A DNA stretch of 64,000 nucleotides from Flammeovirga pacifica. Its GTDB lineage: Bacteria; Bacteroidota; Bacteroidia; Cytophagales; Flammeovirgaceae. The position numbers and the translations under genes were made by a program. The stretch is from positions 1 through 64,000 of the forward strand of contig NZ_JRYR02000001.1 of NCBI RefSeq assembly GCF_000807855.2, written 5' to 3'. Shown piece by piece: positions 1 through 8,068 of this stretch (its first letter is position 1; each line of letters begins with the position of its first letter). The notes under the pieces are model-generated. The model saw only the letters and a program-made list of their open reading frames with translations, had not been told where the DNA came from and searched no databases.

Positions 1-94
1 GAAAAGTAGCCAACCGCCGTATACGAGACCCGTACGTACGGTGGTGTGAGAGGCTCTCCCTGTCAGTTTTTACTGACGGGGCGGTCTACTCGAT
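1..94 (+). mobile_element. 3' end of a group II intron (domains V and VI)
   Basis: Positions 13-45 fold as a group II intron domain V. ACCGCCGTA (13-21) pairs with TACGGTGGT (37-45), an upper stem TACG/CGTA is closed by a short loop, and a two-base bulge (CG, 35-36) lies on the 3' side. The catalytic triad position reads CGC (16-18 region). Domain VI follows: CCTGTCAG pairs with CTGACGGG around 59-80, and the element ends in CTACTCGAT (86-94), with a branch-point A seven bases before the end. The reverse transcriptase ORF would lie upstream, outside the window. The intron runs opposite to the gene at 86-637 and supplies its stop codon. The intron class cannot be fixed without the missing part. 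Confidence 0.85.
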
Positions 95-637
95 TAGCGA
101 GTTTTTTAGTTTTTCTAAATATTCAATCTCTTGTTTTAATTCTCTTTGAGCAATATTAATTCTCTCTTCATCAAGCATTTCTTCAGTAATATTATTCATT
201 TCAATCTTGTACATCTCTAAATCAATATTAAAATCATAACTAAAATGATAATGAGGGTTAGTAATACTTCGTGTCAAGGAACATTGATGTATAAATATTG
301 TCCCTAATTGAGAATTACTAAATGAGGCATAAATAAGGTATTTTTCTCCAACTTTATAAGGCCACCAAGAACAATATGATTTCCCTTTTAAATCACCTTC
401 ATAAGAAATTATATCGGTTCCACTAAAATATTCTTTTGTAGGGCCTTTATATTGAGTAAGAACTTTCAATTTATAAACTCCATCTTCTTCATTTTGACTT
501 ATAACCTCACCAATAAATATCAATTCTGTATTTTCGATTGCTGAAATACTCTGAACTTGAATATTATAAGGTTCACAATCACAAGATAGAACCTCTAGTG
601 ATATTAAAATTAGAATAATTAAAAAGTTTGTTTTCAT
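86..637 (-). CDS. NTR/TIMP-like secreted lipoprotein, 3' end altered by an intron
   Basis: A secreted protein of about 183 residues. The chosen start (second Met, 637) begins a signal peptide with a lipobox-like VLSC, followed by CDCEPY. The first ATG, at 658, lies inside the 68-bp repeated element and is less likely. The body resembles the netrin/TIMP-like proteins common in Bacteroidota: a CxC start, an FIGEV strand, VxxYKG, a central Cys before the VGEKYLIYAS strand, and a later QCSLTRS Cys. The C-terminus is a charged helix. The last codons and stop (after Asn-Ser-Leu) are read from the group II intron, so the native C-terminus is lost or only a few residues were replaced. Function unknown; a binding or inhibitor-like role is only what the family suggests. 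Confidence 0.7.
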   Translation of the reverse strand: MKTNFLIILILISLEVLSCDCEPYNIQVQSISAIENTELIFIGEVISQNEEDGVYKLKVLTQYKGPTKEYFSGTDIISYEGDLKGKSYCSWWPYKVGEKYLIYASFSNSQLGTIFIHQCSLTRSITNPHYHFSYDFNIDLEMYKIEMNNITEEMLDEERINIAQRELKQEIEYLEKLKNSLIE

Positions 638-653
638 TTTAGTAATATTCGCT

Positions 654-721
654 AACATTGAATAAACACAATGGCGTTTATCCCTTAAATTTTAAGAATA
701 TACACCATATGGCACATATCC
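654..721 (-). repeat. 68-bp element, copy A (inverted relative to 61031-61098)
   Basis: Read on the minus strand this stretch matches 61031-61098 with three mismatches in 68 positions by eye; the first 46 bases are identical. It contains a CCATATGG palindrome, an AT-rich dyad and a hairpin GATAAAC...GTTTAT, and ends in CAATGTT. Sequence similarity to the other copy stops right after GTT. The NTR-like gene starts 17 bases after the element. It could be a mobile promoter, an integron-like recombination site or a dispersed palindromic repeat. Confidence 0.8.
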
Positions 722-1119
722 AATAGTAAAAAACACTCCCAACCTCTTAAAAAATAGTTTGCTGTTAGAAGATTGAAAGTTAGGAACAAGGTAATTAGTA
801 TGACATTATTTATCAAGAATTTGTGATGGGTTTTTATGAAAGTTTTTATCTTATTTTTTTTACTCCTTTACGTTCTTAAATCAGTTGTTTTCTTCGGTGA
901 AATATTTTGATTTAAAAGAGGAAAGGATGCAATGAAATATCTATCCTATGTTTCCTACATTGATGCATTGAATAAACAACAACCTATGTACGTTTAGATT
1001 TTTATCACTTTTACTCATTGTACCGTTTTCTTCAATTCGCTTGAAAAGTGACCTATACATCAGTGTAGTCATTCATTTTACAATCAAATTCAAAATGATT
1101 CAGTGATGGTTCTAAAATT
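722..1119. other. intergenic stretch without recognisable gene
   Basis: About 400 bases between the 68-bp element and the lipid kinase gene. I see no convincing coding frame on either strand; the longest start-to-stop frame noticed is a 24-codon hydrophobic one at 836. No hairpin with a T-tract was seen. It is AT-rich and may hold the left edge of the rearranged segment that ends at the repeat. Confidence 0.5.
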
Positions 1120-2022
1120 TTATTCTTTATTGATCATTTTATTCTTGTTAGTACTGATATATTGTACCGCACTTTCAATAATTTCAATATCAATTTCTGT
1201 TACATCTCCTATAACTTCTCCATCCAATTGTAATAACTGAAGTGATTCAAACTTGATTTTAGCTTTGTCAGTACTGTATACATTTCCATCAGCTTCTTCT
1301 AAAAAGCTTTCATCAAATTTTGATAATCCGACAAGAATAAGGTCTTCGAAATCCATTTCTGGAATAGCTACCAATTCGAATTTACCATCAAAGGGATTAG
1401 AAATACTGTTTAGTGGTACACCAGTGCCAAATTTTCTAGCATTACATATGGCAAGCATAATACCACTTTCATTGTATTCTTCACCGTCTATTTCAATGGT
1501 ATAATCAATGATATTGGTAATTCTAAGCTGCTCTAAGAAATATTTGATATAAGTAGTCATACCTCGCTTACTATCCGATGAATAGCCTTTTACTATTTGA
1601 GCATTAACTCCTATATCACCAATGTGTAGACAATAATGTTCTTTATTGACTTGAATAAGGTCTAAACCTGTTATAACATTGGAGATAATTAATTCTTTAA
1701 GTGCTTCCATAGGGTCAGAATCCACAAAAAGTTCAACCGCCATACCATTAGCAGACCCAAGAGGGATAATACCCATTGGAATATCTGTACCTATTAAAGC
1801 CGTAGAGGTAAATAATGTAGTTCCATCTCCACCAACAGAAGCTATTCTATCCGGTTGGTAAGATGATATTTCCTTTTTTAAATTTTCTAGGTCATTTACT
1901 CCAGAAGTATAAAAAGTAACATGATGGATACCATAGATATCTAAATATTGTTTAGCTTCTTGTAAAAAAGGTTCTTTATCAATATCACCAGAAATAGGAT
2001 TAACGACAAATAAAATTTTCAT
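1120..2022 (-). CDS. diacylglycerol kinase / YegS-like lipid kinase
   Basis: A 300-residue cytoplasmic lipid kinase of the DAGK catalytic family (YegS/BmrU/DgkB-like), which transfers phosphate from ATP to a lipid hydroxyl such as diacylglycerol or a sphingoid base. The nucleotide-binding fold is shown by NPISG at 8-12, GGDGTT at 64-69 and PLGSANGMA at 87-95; the last corresponds to the family motif PLGTxNDFA with Asp replaced by Gly. The length fits the family. It stands alone, with the next leftward gene 71 bp upstream. The lipid substrate cannot be told from sequence. Confidence 0.88.
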   Translation of the reverse strand: MKILFVVNPISGDIDKEPFLQEAKQYLDIYGIHHVTFYTSGVNDLENLKKEISSYQPDRIASVGGDGTTLFTSTALIGTDIPMGIIPLGSANGMAVELFVDSDPMEALKELIISNVITGLDLIQVNKEHYCLHIGDIGVNAQIVKGYSSDSKRGMTTYIKYFLEQLRITNIIDYTIEIDGEEYNESGIMLAICNARKFGTGVPLNSISNPFDGKFELVAIPEMDFEDLILVGLSKFDESFLEEADGNVYSTDKAKIKFESLQLLQLDGEVIGDVTEIDIEIIESAVQYISTNKNKMINKE

Positions 2023-2093
2023 GGAGTAAGAGGTGTTGATTGTATTAATTTTAGAGACAATAAATATAGGAAATTAATACTAGTGATCTATAA

Positions 2094-2837
2094 CTATAGG
2101 TGTTGATCTCTGTTTTTTACTTTGATCAACTCAAATGTATTTAGATTTAAACAGCTTAAAAAGCCTAATTCAATTCGATGTTCGAGACTTGGGCGTTTAG
2201 CATAGGCACAACCCGAATCAAGATTGATGACCTTTGCTTTTGCGTCAACAGTTTTTTCAATTTCACTAATATATGTTGGAGTATGACCGTGTACAAGACG
2301 TTTCTTTTTTAATACATGGTTGATCACATCTTCTTCAGGTAAAGGTTTTCTTACTGTAAGCATTTCCTGAAACCCTTTTTTAGGTTTTGGAAGGTCAAAG
2401 TCAAACCCTGCATGTGTAAAATGAAAATCTTCAATTACTATTTGATAGGGAAGTGTATTTAAGAACTCTTTATGAGACCAATAAATATATCCATCTTCAT
2501 TTAAGAGTTTTCTTTTGATACTAGGGTTGAAAATTTGAGTAACAAAACGCATAAACCTTGGTTGGTAATTCTTTTGTTTGTTGATCAAATTTTGTTCATG
2601 ATTACCACGGATGGTATAAATAGAGTACCCATCTTTTTGAAGATCAATAATGTATTCTATTACTTCAAAGCTTTTTGGTCCTTTGTGTATATAATCACCT
2701 AGGAGCACCACAAAGTCATTAGGGGTAATGCTTAGTTGTTCCTCTAATAAGTATTTTAAGGTATCTAAGCAGCCATGAACATCACCAATTGCAAAACGGC
2801 GTATATATTTTTCGGTTTTGAGTTTTAACTTTTTCAA
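2094..2837 (-). CDS. metallophosphoesterase, PPP-type Ser/Thr phosphatase-like
   Basis: A 247-residue protein of the calcineurin-like phosphoesterase superfamily, closest in layout to bacterial PrpE/ApaH-type enzymes that cleave phosphoproteins or diadenosine tetraphosphate. The metal-binding motifs are all present: GDVHG (18-22), GDYIHKGP (47-54; His stands where Asp or Asn-Arg is usual in GDYVDRGP), RGNHE (77-81), THAG (about 145) and VHGHTP (about 181). No signal peptide. It is transcribed away from sulP across a 342-bp spacer that carries a 12-bp inverted repeat. The substrate is not determinable. Confidence 0.85.
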   Translation of the reverse strand: MKKLKLKTEKYIRRFAIGDVHGCLDTLKYLLEEQLSITPNDFVVLLGDYIHKGPKSFEVIEYIIDLQKDGYSIYTIRGNHEQNLINKQKNYQPRFMRFVTQIFNPSIKRKLLNEDGYIYWSHKEFLNTLPYQIVIEDFHFTHAGFDFDLPKPKKGFQEMLTVRKPLPEEDVINHVLKKKRLVHGHTPTYISEIEKTVDAKAKVINLDSGCAYAKRPSLEHRIELGFLSCLNLNTFELIKVKNRDQHL

Positions 2838-2879
2838 TGCCGATCGTTTTTATTATTTCGACAAAGGTATAATTTTGCG

Positions 2880-2911
2880 TCAATTAATTAAAATATGTCT
2901 TAATTAATTGA
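2880..2911. promoter_or_regulatory. 12-bp perfect inverted repeat between divergent genes
   Basis: TCAATTAATTAA (2880-2891) and TTAATTAATTGA (2900-2911) are perfect inverted copies separated by 8 bases. They sit 43 bp upstream of the phosphatase start (minus strand) and 269 bp upstream of the SulP start. The place and symmetry fit an operator, but the arms are so AT-rich that chance or a cruciform is possible. The remaining intergenic sequence to 3179 shows no gene that I can support. Confidence 0.4.
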
Positions 2912-3179
2912 CATATTCTATTAAAAGTCAGTGGTTTAAAGTGTTTTTGTGGAAATAGTTATATATTTTTGCTGTTGATAAGTTAGAGTTACTAACACTT
3001 TGCTACTTTGTTGATCTTTAGAATGTTGGTAACTAAACCAAAACATTAACAAAATACTCGAAATAATACAATTCCTGAGATGTATTTTATACACTTGTAA
3101 ATATAATTGAACAACAATGTTGATAAGTGATAAAAATGTTGATAACTTGTTATTATTTAAATAGTACAATTTTGAAGAT

Positions 3180-4913
3180 ATGGAAAATCCTATTACAGCC
3201 TTTGGTCTAATCAAGAATTACCGGAAGAAAAATTGGTCTGGAGATCTTTCTGCAGGATTTGCAACAGGAGTGTTGCTCATTCCCCAGGGTATGGCTTATG
3301 CTGTAATTGCAGGATTACCTGTTGAGTATGGTTTATATGCGGCATTAGTGGCTCCAATTGCATATTTCCTATTCGGAACCACCAATAAGTTAGTTATTGG
3401 ACCTGCAGCATTAGATTCTATGCTTTTGGCTTCAGGTATTGCGTCTTTGGGATTGGCTCTAACCACAGAACAATACGTAGCTAATGTATTGGTTGTCGTT
3501 TTTCTTGCAGGATTATTTCAGATAATCGCAGGGTTATTAAAGTTTGGTTTTATAGCTAACTTTTTCTCTCAACCACTATTAAAAGGTTTTACTTCTGCAG
3601 CTGCAATACTTATTGCCTTTAGTCAGATGGGAGGGTTGATAGGTATTAAAATCAATGATGCTTCCTTTTTTCATCAAGAATTATTTCAATATTTTCAAAA
3701 GTTACCTGGGCTTCATCTTCCTACAACAATATTAGGATTAAGTACATTAGCGGTTATTATTGTCGCTAAAAAGTTTAAATTCAATAAACTGACTACACCA
3801 TTCTTAGTATCATTAGGAATTCTTATTAGTATTCACTTTGGTTTTGAAGAAATGGGAATTCAGGTAATCGGAGATATACCTAAAGGGTTGCCTCAACTAA
3901 ATGCATTAAACTTTCAGGAAGTTGATCTATTAAAAGTATTGCCCATTGCATTAGTGGTTTCTATCATTGGTTTTACAGTATCCAATAGTATTATAAAAAG
4001 TGTAGAAGAGGATAATAAATCCTTGAATATAAATAAAGAGTTTGTAGCATTAGGCATAGCCAATGTTGTAGGTGTATTTTTTGGAGGATACCAAGCAAGT
4101 AGTAGTTTTTCTAGGTCGGCCATTAATAAAGAAGCAGGAGCAAAAACTAGGATGTCTAATTTGGTATCATCTTTAATGATAGCAGTTGTATTACTCTTTT
4201 TTACACCAATATTTTATTACTTACCTAAAAGTATTTTAGCGGCAATTATTATTGCAGCAACCCCTTCATTATTTAGCTTTAAGTACTTTAAAGACTTGTA
4301 TCACCTGAGAAAAAGAGAATTTTTTGTGGGTATTTTTACCTTTTTAATGACATTAGAATTCGGCGTTATTATTGGGTTGATTGCAGGGGTCTCGGCTTCT
4401 ATGTTTGTCTTTTTATACCAGACACTGAAACCTCATTTAGCTGTTTTAGGTAAAATTGGAGATACTAGAGTGTATAGAAATATTTTAAGATTTGATGATG
4501 CCAAAGAGCAAGATCACATTATAATAATAAGAATTGATGCACCTCTTTATTTTAGTAACATTCGATTTGTAATAGATGAAATCCAAAATGAAATTGATAG
4601 TCGATCAGAGATCAATTCATTAGTCATAAAATCAGAAAGCATTAACTCTATTGATATTACCGCTTTAAATGAATTGAATTATTTTATTCATCATCTTAAG
4701 AAAACAGGAATTCAAGTGTATTTCTGTTCTGTAGTAGGTCCTGTAAGAGATTTACTTTATAAAGTAGAGTTAGTACAACTTTTAGGAGGTGAGCAACTAT
4801 TCTTGTATTTAAATGATGTGATTGCATACATTCAAAACAATAAGGAGTTCTCCGATAAAAAAGTAAGTATAGCTAATCAAAACTTAGACGTTTTAGGAGG
4901 AAGTAGCTTTTAA
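3180..4913 (+). CDS. SulP-family anion transporter with STAS domain
   Basis: A 577-residue inner-membrane protein of the SLC26/SulP family, which moves sulfate, bicarbonate or similar anions, usually by symport or exchange. The N-terminal region has the family signature (PQGMAYAVIAGLPVEYGLYA, about residues 36-55), followed by about a dozen hydrophobic segments to residue 420. The C-terminal part (about 440-550) is a STAS domain, with IIRIDAPLYFSN and the loop SINSIDITALNEL, where a conserved Ser/Asp lies in related regulators. Length and order are standard. The substrate cannot be assigned. It is a single gene, with the rhomboid gene converging on it 17 bp downstream. Confidence 0.92.
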   Translation: MENPITAFGLIKNYRKKNWSGDLSAGFATGVLLIPQGMAYAVIAGLPVEYGLYAALVAPIAYFLFGTTNKLVIGPAALDSMLLASGIASLGLALTTEQYVANVLVVVFLAGLFQIIAGLLKFGFIANFFSQPLLKGFTSAAAILIAFSQMGGLIGIKINDASFFHQELFQYFQKLPGLHLPTTILGLSTLAVIIVAKKFKFNKLTTPFLVSLGILISIHFGFEEMGIQVIGDIPKGLPQLNALNFQEVDLLKVLPIALVVSIIGFTVSNSIIKSVEEDNKSLNINKEFVALGIANVVGVFFGGYQASSSFSRSAINKEAGAKTRMSNLVSSLMIAVVLLFFTPIFYYLPKSILAAIIIAATPSLFSFKYFKDLYHLRKREFFVGIFTFLMTLEFGVIIGLIAGVSASMFVFLYQTLKPHLAVLGKIGDTRVYRNILRFDDAKEQDHIIIIRIDAPLYFSNIRFVIDEIQNEIDSRSEINSLVIKSESINSIDITALNELNYFIHHLKKTGIQVYFCSVVGPVRDLLYKVELVQLLGGEQLFLYLNDVIAYIQNNKEFSDKKVSIANQNLDVLGGSSF

Positions 4914-4930
4914 TTGATTGAGATAAAGGT

Positions 4931-5488
4931 TTATCCTTTTAACTTATCACTTCCAAATCCAAAGATTGCACCACAGATACCTCCCATTAAATGTGCCATC
5001 TGAGAGATATTATCGTTGCCAAATGCATCAAAAATTTCTTTTCCTAGAAAAACCACAACCACTAAAATGAAGGTTAAAGGAATAGATCCTTTTTGAACGT
5101 TCACTACAGAGCTTAATAATATCAGCATAAATACAATACCACTTGCACCAAATAAACCACTGTTTAAGAAAATTGCATTAATTAATCCTGTAATAAATGC
5201 GGTTAGTAGCATCATAGTGAGAAGTTGTTTACTCCCGTATTTTTCTTCTAAAATAGGACCTAATAATAAAATATAGGTGAAATTCCCTAAGTAATGATCC
5301 CATCCACCATGACCAATAACATGGCTAAATAATCTAAAATAACTCAAAGGATTGGTTAATCCCATAGAACTGAATGGAGCAACACTGAAAAAACCTGTGA
5401 GGTCAATACCAACGTTTTTCAGTACCATGAATGCAGCACAGATAAAGGTAAATGATAAAGTAACTGGGGCGTTATATTGTATGCGCAT
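4931..5488 (-). CDS. rhomboid-family intramembrane serine protease
   Basis: A 185-residue membrane protein of six predicted transmembrane segments. The rhomboid catalytic dyad is visible: GASG at 114-117 (Ser116) and His166 in AHLMGG. The conserved HxxxHGGWDHYLGN segment (56-69) supplies the L1/TM2 His and Asn. It would cleave transmembrane substrates within the inner membrane. The length is that of the short bacterial form without a cytoplasmic domain. It lies 36 bp after anmK on the same strand and may be co-transcribed with it. Confidence 0.88.
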   Translation of the reverse strand: MRIQYNAPVTLSFTFICAAFMVLKNVGIDLTGFFSVAPFSSMGLTNPLSYFRLFSHVIGHGGWDHYLGNFTYILLLGPILEEKYGSKQLLTMMLLTAFITGLINAIFLNSGLFGASGIVFMLILLSSVVNVQKGSIPLTFILVVVVFLGKEIFDAFGNDNISQMAHLMGGICGAIFGFGSDKLKG

Positions 5489-5524
5489 AAGTTTTTTCTC
5501 AATAATTTAATACTAATATAGTGT

Positions 5525-6715
5525 TTAACCTCCACATCCAATTATTTTATTGAAATCAGGTGGGGTGTCTTCCTCTTCATTAATATCGTTCTGATTTTGA
5601 TCAATCTCTTTTGAATTTGGGAATAAATAGTGAATAATCCCACCAACACTATTGGATTTTGCTCCTGTAACACTTTTCAAGCAATTGATTTCTTTGTGTA
5701 ATCTCAAGTTACCCAAAAAGGCAAAAAGTAAAGCTTCTTTATGGTTGATTATTTTTTCATTCGGAAGAACAACTTCAATATTGGAACAATACGTTCTAAT
5801 TCTTTCAATCATATAATCATTAAAGGCTCCTCCACCTGTGATCAATAATTTAGGTTTTCCAAAACGTATTTTTGAGTGCACTTCCGCCTGATCAATAATT
5901 CTTTTAATCTGATAAGCGGTGTGTTCAATACTAGTTGCTAATCGATCTTCAATTTTATCAATCTTATTTAGCAAAGGAAGATAATGTGTTTCCACCCATT
6001 CTTTACCTAAGGATTTTTTTTCAAAAGTTTGGTAGAAAGGAAGGTGATTCAATGCATCAAAGATTTCTTTTCTAACCAATCCTCTTCTAGCAAAAGCACC
6101 TTGATCATCATATTCTTTACCCAATGTCCTCATGTAAATGTTGAGAGGCATATTGGCAGGGCTAGTATCAAAAGCGATGGTTTCATTATCAACTTCGTAA
6201 GAAATATTTCCGATTCCACCTAAATTCAACCTGTAATGAAACTGGCTAAATAATAATTGATCGCCGATAGGAACTAATGGAGCACCTTGACCACCAAGAG
6301 CTACATCACCCACACGAAAATCATTAATGACATTGTGTCCACAAGCCACAGCAATTTCAGGTCCTGCACCTATTTGAGAAGTGATGCCTAATTTTGTTTG
6401 ATGGAAAATGGTATGACCATGACTACAAACATAATCCACTTTGAGTTGATGTTTCTCGATAAAACATTTTGCTAATTCTCCTAGTTTCTTACCAAGGTCA
6501 CGATCTAATTGTATATATTCAAAAGCAGAAAGATGTTCTGCGGTGTTGAGACGATTTCTCCACTCCTCAGAATAAGGATAGCTTTCTACATAAGGCATAT
6601 AATATTGCCATTGTCTTTTGCTATCTTTCCAAAATTCGGCATAACAAAGATCCACGCCATCCAAGCTGGTTCCAGACATAATGCCAATAAAACGGAATTT
6701 ATTCTTTTTGCTCAT
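5525..6715 (-). CDS. anmK: anhydro-N-acetylmuramic acid kinase
   Basis: AnmK phosphorylates and hydrates 1,6-anhydro-N-acetylmuramic acid to MurNAc-6-phosphate during peptidoglycan recycling, in the cytoplasm. The family signature MSGTSLDG is at 13-20, followed by the ATPase-type blocks NDFRVGDVALGGQGAPL (about 131-147), FDTSPANM and the phosphate/sugar loop ITGGGAFND (about 293-301). At 396 residues it is longer than usual: the last 30 or so form an acidic tail ending in Gly-Cys-Gly-Gly that is not part of the catalytic fold. It is divergent from cinA (45 bp apart). Confidence 0.93.
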   Translation of the reverse strand: MSKKNKFRFIGIMSGTSLDGVDLCYAEFWKDSKRQWQYYMPYVESYPYSEEWRNRLNTAEHLSAFEYIQLDRDLGKKLGELAKCFIEKHQLKVDYVCSHGHTIFHQTKLGITSQIGAGPEIAVACGHNVINDFRVGDVALGGQGAPLVPIGDQLLFSQFHYRLNLGGIGNISYEVDNETIAFDTSPANMPLNIYMRTLGKEYDDQGAFARRGLVRKEIFDALNHLPFYQTFEKKSLGKEWVETHYLPLLNKIDKIEDRLATSIEHTAYQIKRIIDQAEVHSKIRFGKPKLLITGGGAFNDYMIERIRTYCSNIEVVLPNEKIINHKEALLFAFLGNLRLHKEINCLKSVTGAKSNSVGGIIHYLFPNSKEIDQNQNDINEEEDTPPDFNKIIGCGG

Positions 6716-6760
6716 GCTGTTAATTTCGTAACTCTAAATTTAATTTGAAACAAAATATCA

Positions 6761-8011
6761 ATGAATAAACCTACATTAGTCGAAATAGTTACAATTGGCG
6801 ACGAAATTCTATACGGTCAGATAACAGATACCAATTCTCAGTGGATGGGAACTGAACTTAATAAAATAGGCTTAAAGGTACTTCGTAAGACTTCAATAGG
6901 CGATACGAAAGAAGAAATTTTAGGTATACTAAAAGAAGCAAGTAGTCGAGCCGATGTGGTCTTAATAACAGGAGGTTTAGGGCCCACTAAAGATGATATT
7001 ACGAAAACTACGATTGCAGAGTATTTTAATGTAGGTATGACTTTTAGAGAAGAAGTCTTAGCTAATTTGGCAGAGCTGTTTAAAAACAGAAATCGTAAGA
7101 TGACGGATTTAAATAGAATGCAAGCTGATGTACCCTCTAATGGAAAAGTTCTGATGAATGATGTGGGAACTGCACCTGGAATGTGGTTTGAAGAAGACGA
7201 TACTATTTTTGTTTCTATGCCGGGTGTTCCGAGAGAAATGAAGTTCTTGATGAGTAACCATGTATTACCTCAATTACAAGCTAAGTTTGATACTCCTCAC
7301 ATTGTGCATAAAATGCTAAGGACCATGGGGATTCCGGAGTCTTTACTAGCACAAACAATAGAAGATTGGGAAAATAACCTTCCTGAATTTATCAAATTAG
7401 CTTATTTACCAAGGTTTGGACAAGTACGATTACGTTTGACAGCAGTAGGAGAGGATAAATCAATTTTAGAAACTTCTATTGCAGAACAAGTTGAAAAACT
7501 AAAACCACTAATTGGAGAGAAGTTATACGCGGAAGAAGATGTAGAAATAGAGTACATGATTATGGAAAAAATGATTGAAAAAGGCTTGAGTTTGGCTACC
7601 GCAGAATCATGTACTGGAGGATTTGTAGCACAAAGAATTACTAAAATGTCGGGTTGTTCTACTTTCTATAATGGAGGCATAGTATCATATAGTAATGAAG
7701 TGAAAATGTCTCAATTAGGAGTGAAAGAAGAAACTCTTAAAAAGTATGGTGCCGTCAGCGAACAAACAGCTTTGGAAATGGCTGCTAATGTTAAAGCTAA
7801 ATATGGTGCTGATTATGGTATAGCCACTACTGGAATTGCAGGACCAGGAGGCGGTACTGAGGAAAAACCTGTAGGTACAGTTTGGATTGGGATATCAACA
7901 CCAACAGAAACGAAAGCAAAATTACTTCAGCTTACGAAACAAAGGGAGGTAAATATTACTGCTACATCGAATAATATTCTGCAATGGTTGTATGATGAGG
8001 TTAATAATTAA
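6761..8011 (+). CDS. cinA: CinA: competence/damage-inducible protein, nicotinamide-nucleotide amidase
   Basis: A two-domain CinA of 416 residues. The N-terminal MoCF-biosynthesis-like (COG1058) domain carries TIGDEILYGQITDTNS (about 11-26) and the phosphate loop TGGLGPTKDD; in characterised members this part hydrolyses ADP-ribose. The C-terminal PncC domain (about 260-416) carries AESCTGG and TGIAGPGGG and deamidates nicotinamide mononucleotide, recycling pyridine nucleotides. The length is standard. It starts 45 bp from the divergent anmK start and ends at a strong hairpin terminator. Confidence 0.93.
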   Translation: MNKPTLVEIVTIGDEILYGQITDTNSQWMGTELNKIGLKVLRKTSIGDTKEEILGILKEASSRADVVLITGGLGPTKDDITKTTIAEYFNVGMTFREEVLANLAELFKNRNRKMTDLNRMQADVPSNGKVLMNDVGTAPGMWFEEDDTIFVSMPGVPREMKFLMSNHVLPQLQAKFDTPHIVHKMLRTMGIPESLLAQTIEDWENNLPEFIKLAYLPRFGQVRLRLTAVGEDKSILETSIAEQVEKLKPLIGEKLYAEEDVEIEYMIMEKMIEKGLSLATAESCTGGFVAQRITKMSGCSTFYNGGIVSYSNEVKMSQLGVKEETLKKYGAVSEQTALEMAANVKAKYGADYGIATTGIAGPGGGTEEKPVGTVWIGISTPTETKAKLLQLTKQREVNITATSNNILQWLYDEVNN

Positions 8012-8026
8012 CTAAATATAAAATTA

Positions 8027-8068
8027 CAGGTTGTCTGATTTAATTATTAGACAACCTGTTTTTTTTTA
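8027..8068. terminator. hairpin terminator after cinA, probably bidirectional
   Basis: CAGGTTGTCT (8027-8036) pairs perfectly with AGACAACCTG (8049-8058), with a 12-base loop, followed by a run of Ts from 8059. The MFS gene on the other strand ends at 8066. The hairpin is closely related in arms, loop and spacing to the one at 14042-14073. Confidence 0.85.

Noticed and set aside
1-94. Firm assignment of the intron to class IIC-attC
   Set aside because: Only domains V and VI are in the window; class needs the reverse transcriptase or the 5' exon. It is kept as a hypothesis only.
836-910. 24-codon hydrophobic frame beginning at 836 on the plus strand
   Set aside because: Too short, no terminator or promoter fits, and the surrounding 400 bases show no coding character.
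2936-3214. 92-codon minus-strand frame across the sulP start
   Set aside because: It overlaps the sulP start and promoter region, has low-complexity composition and no signature; it is a shadow frame.
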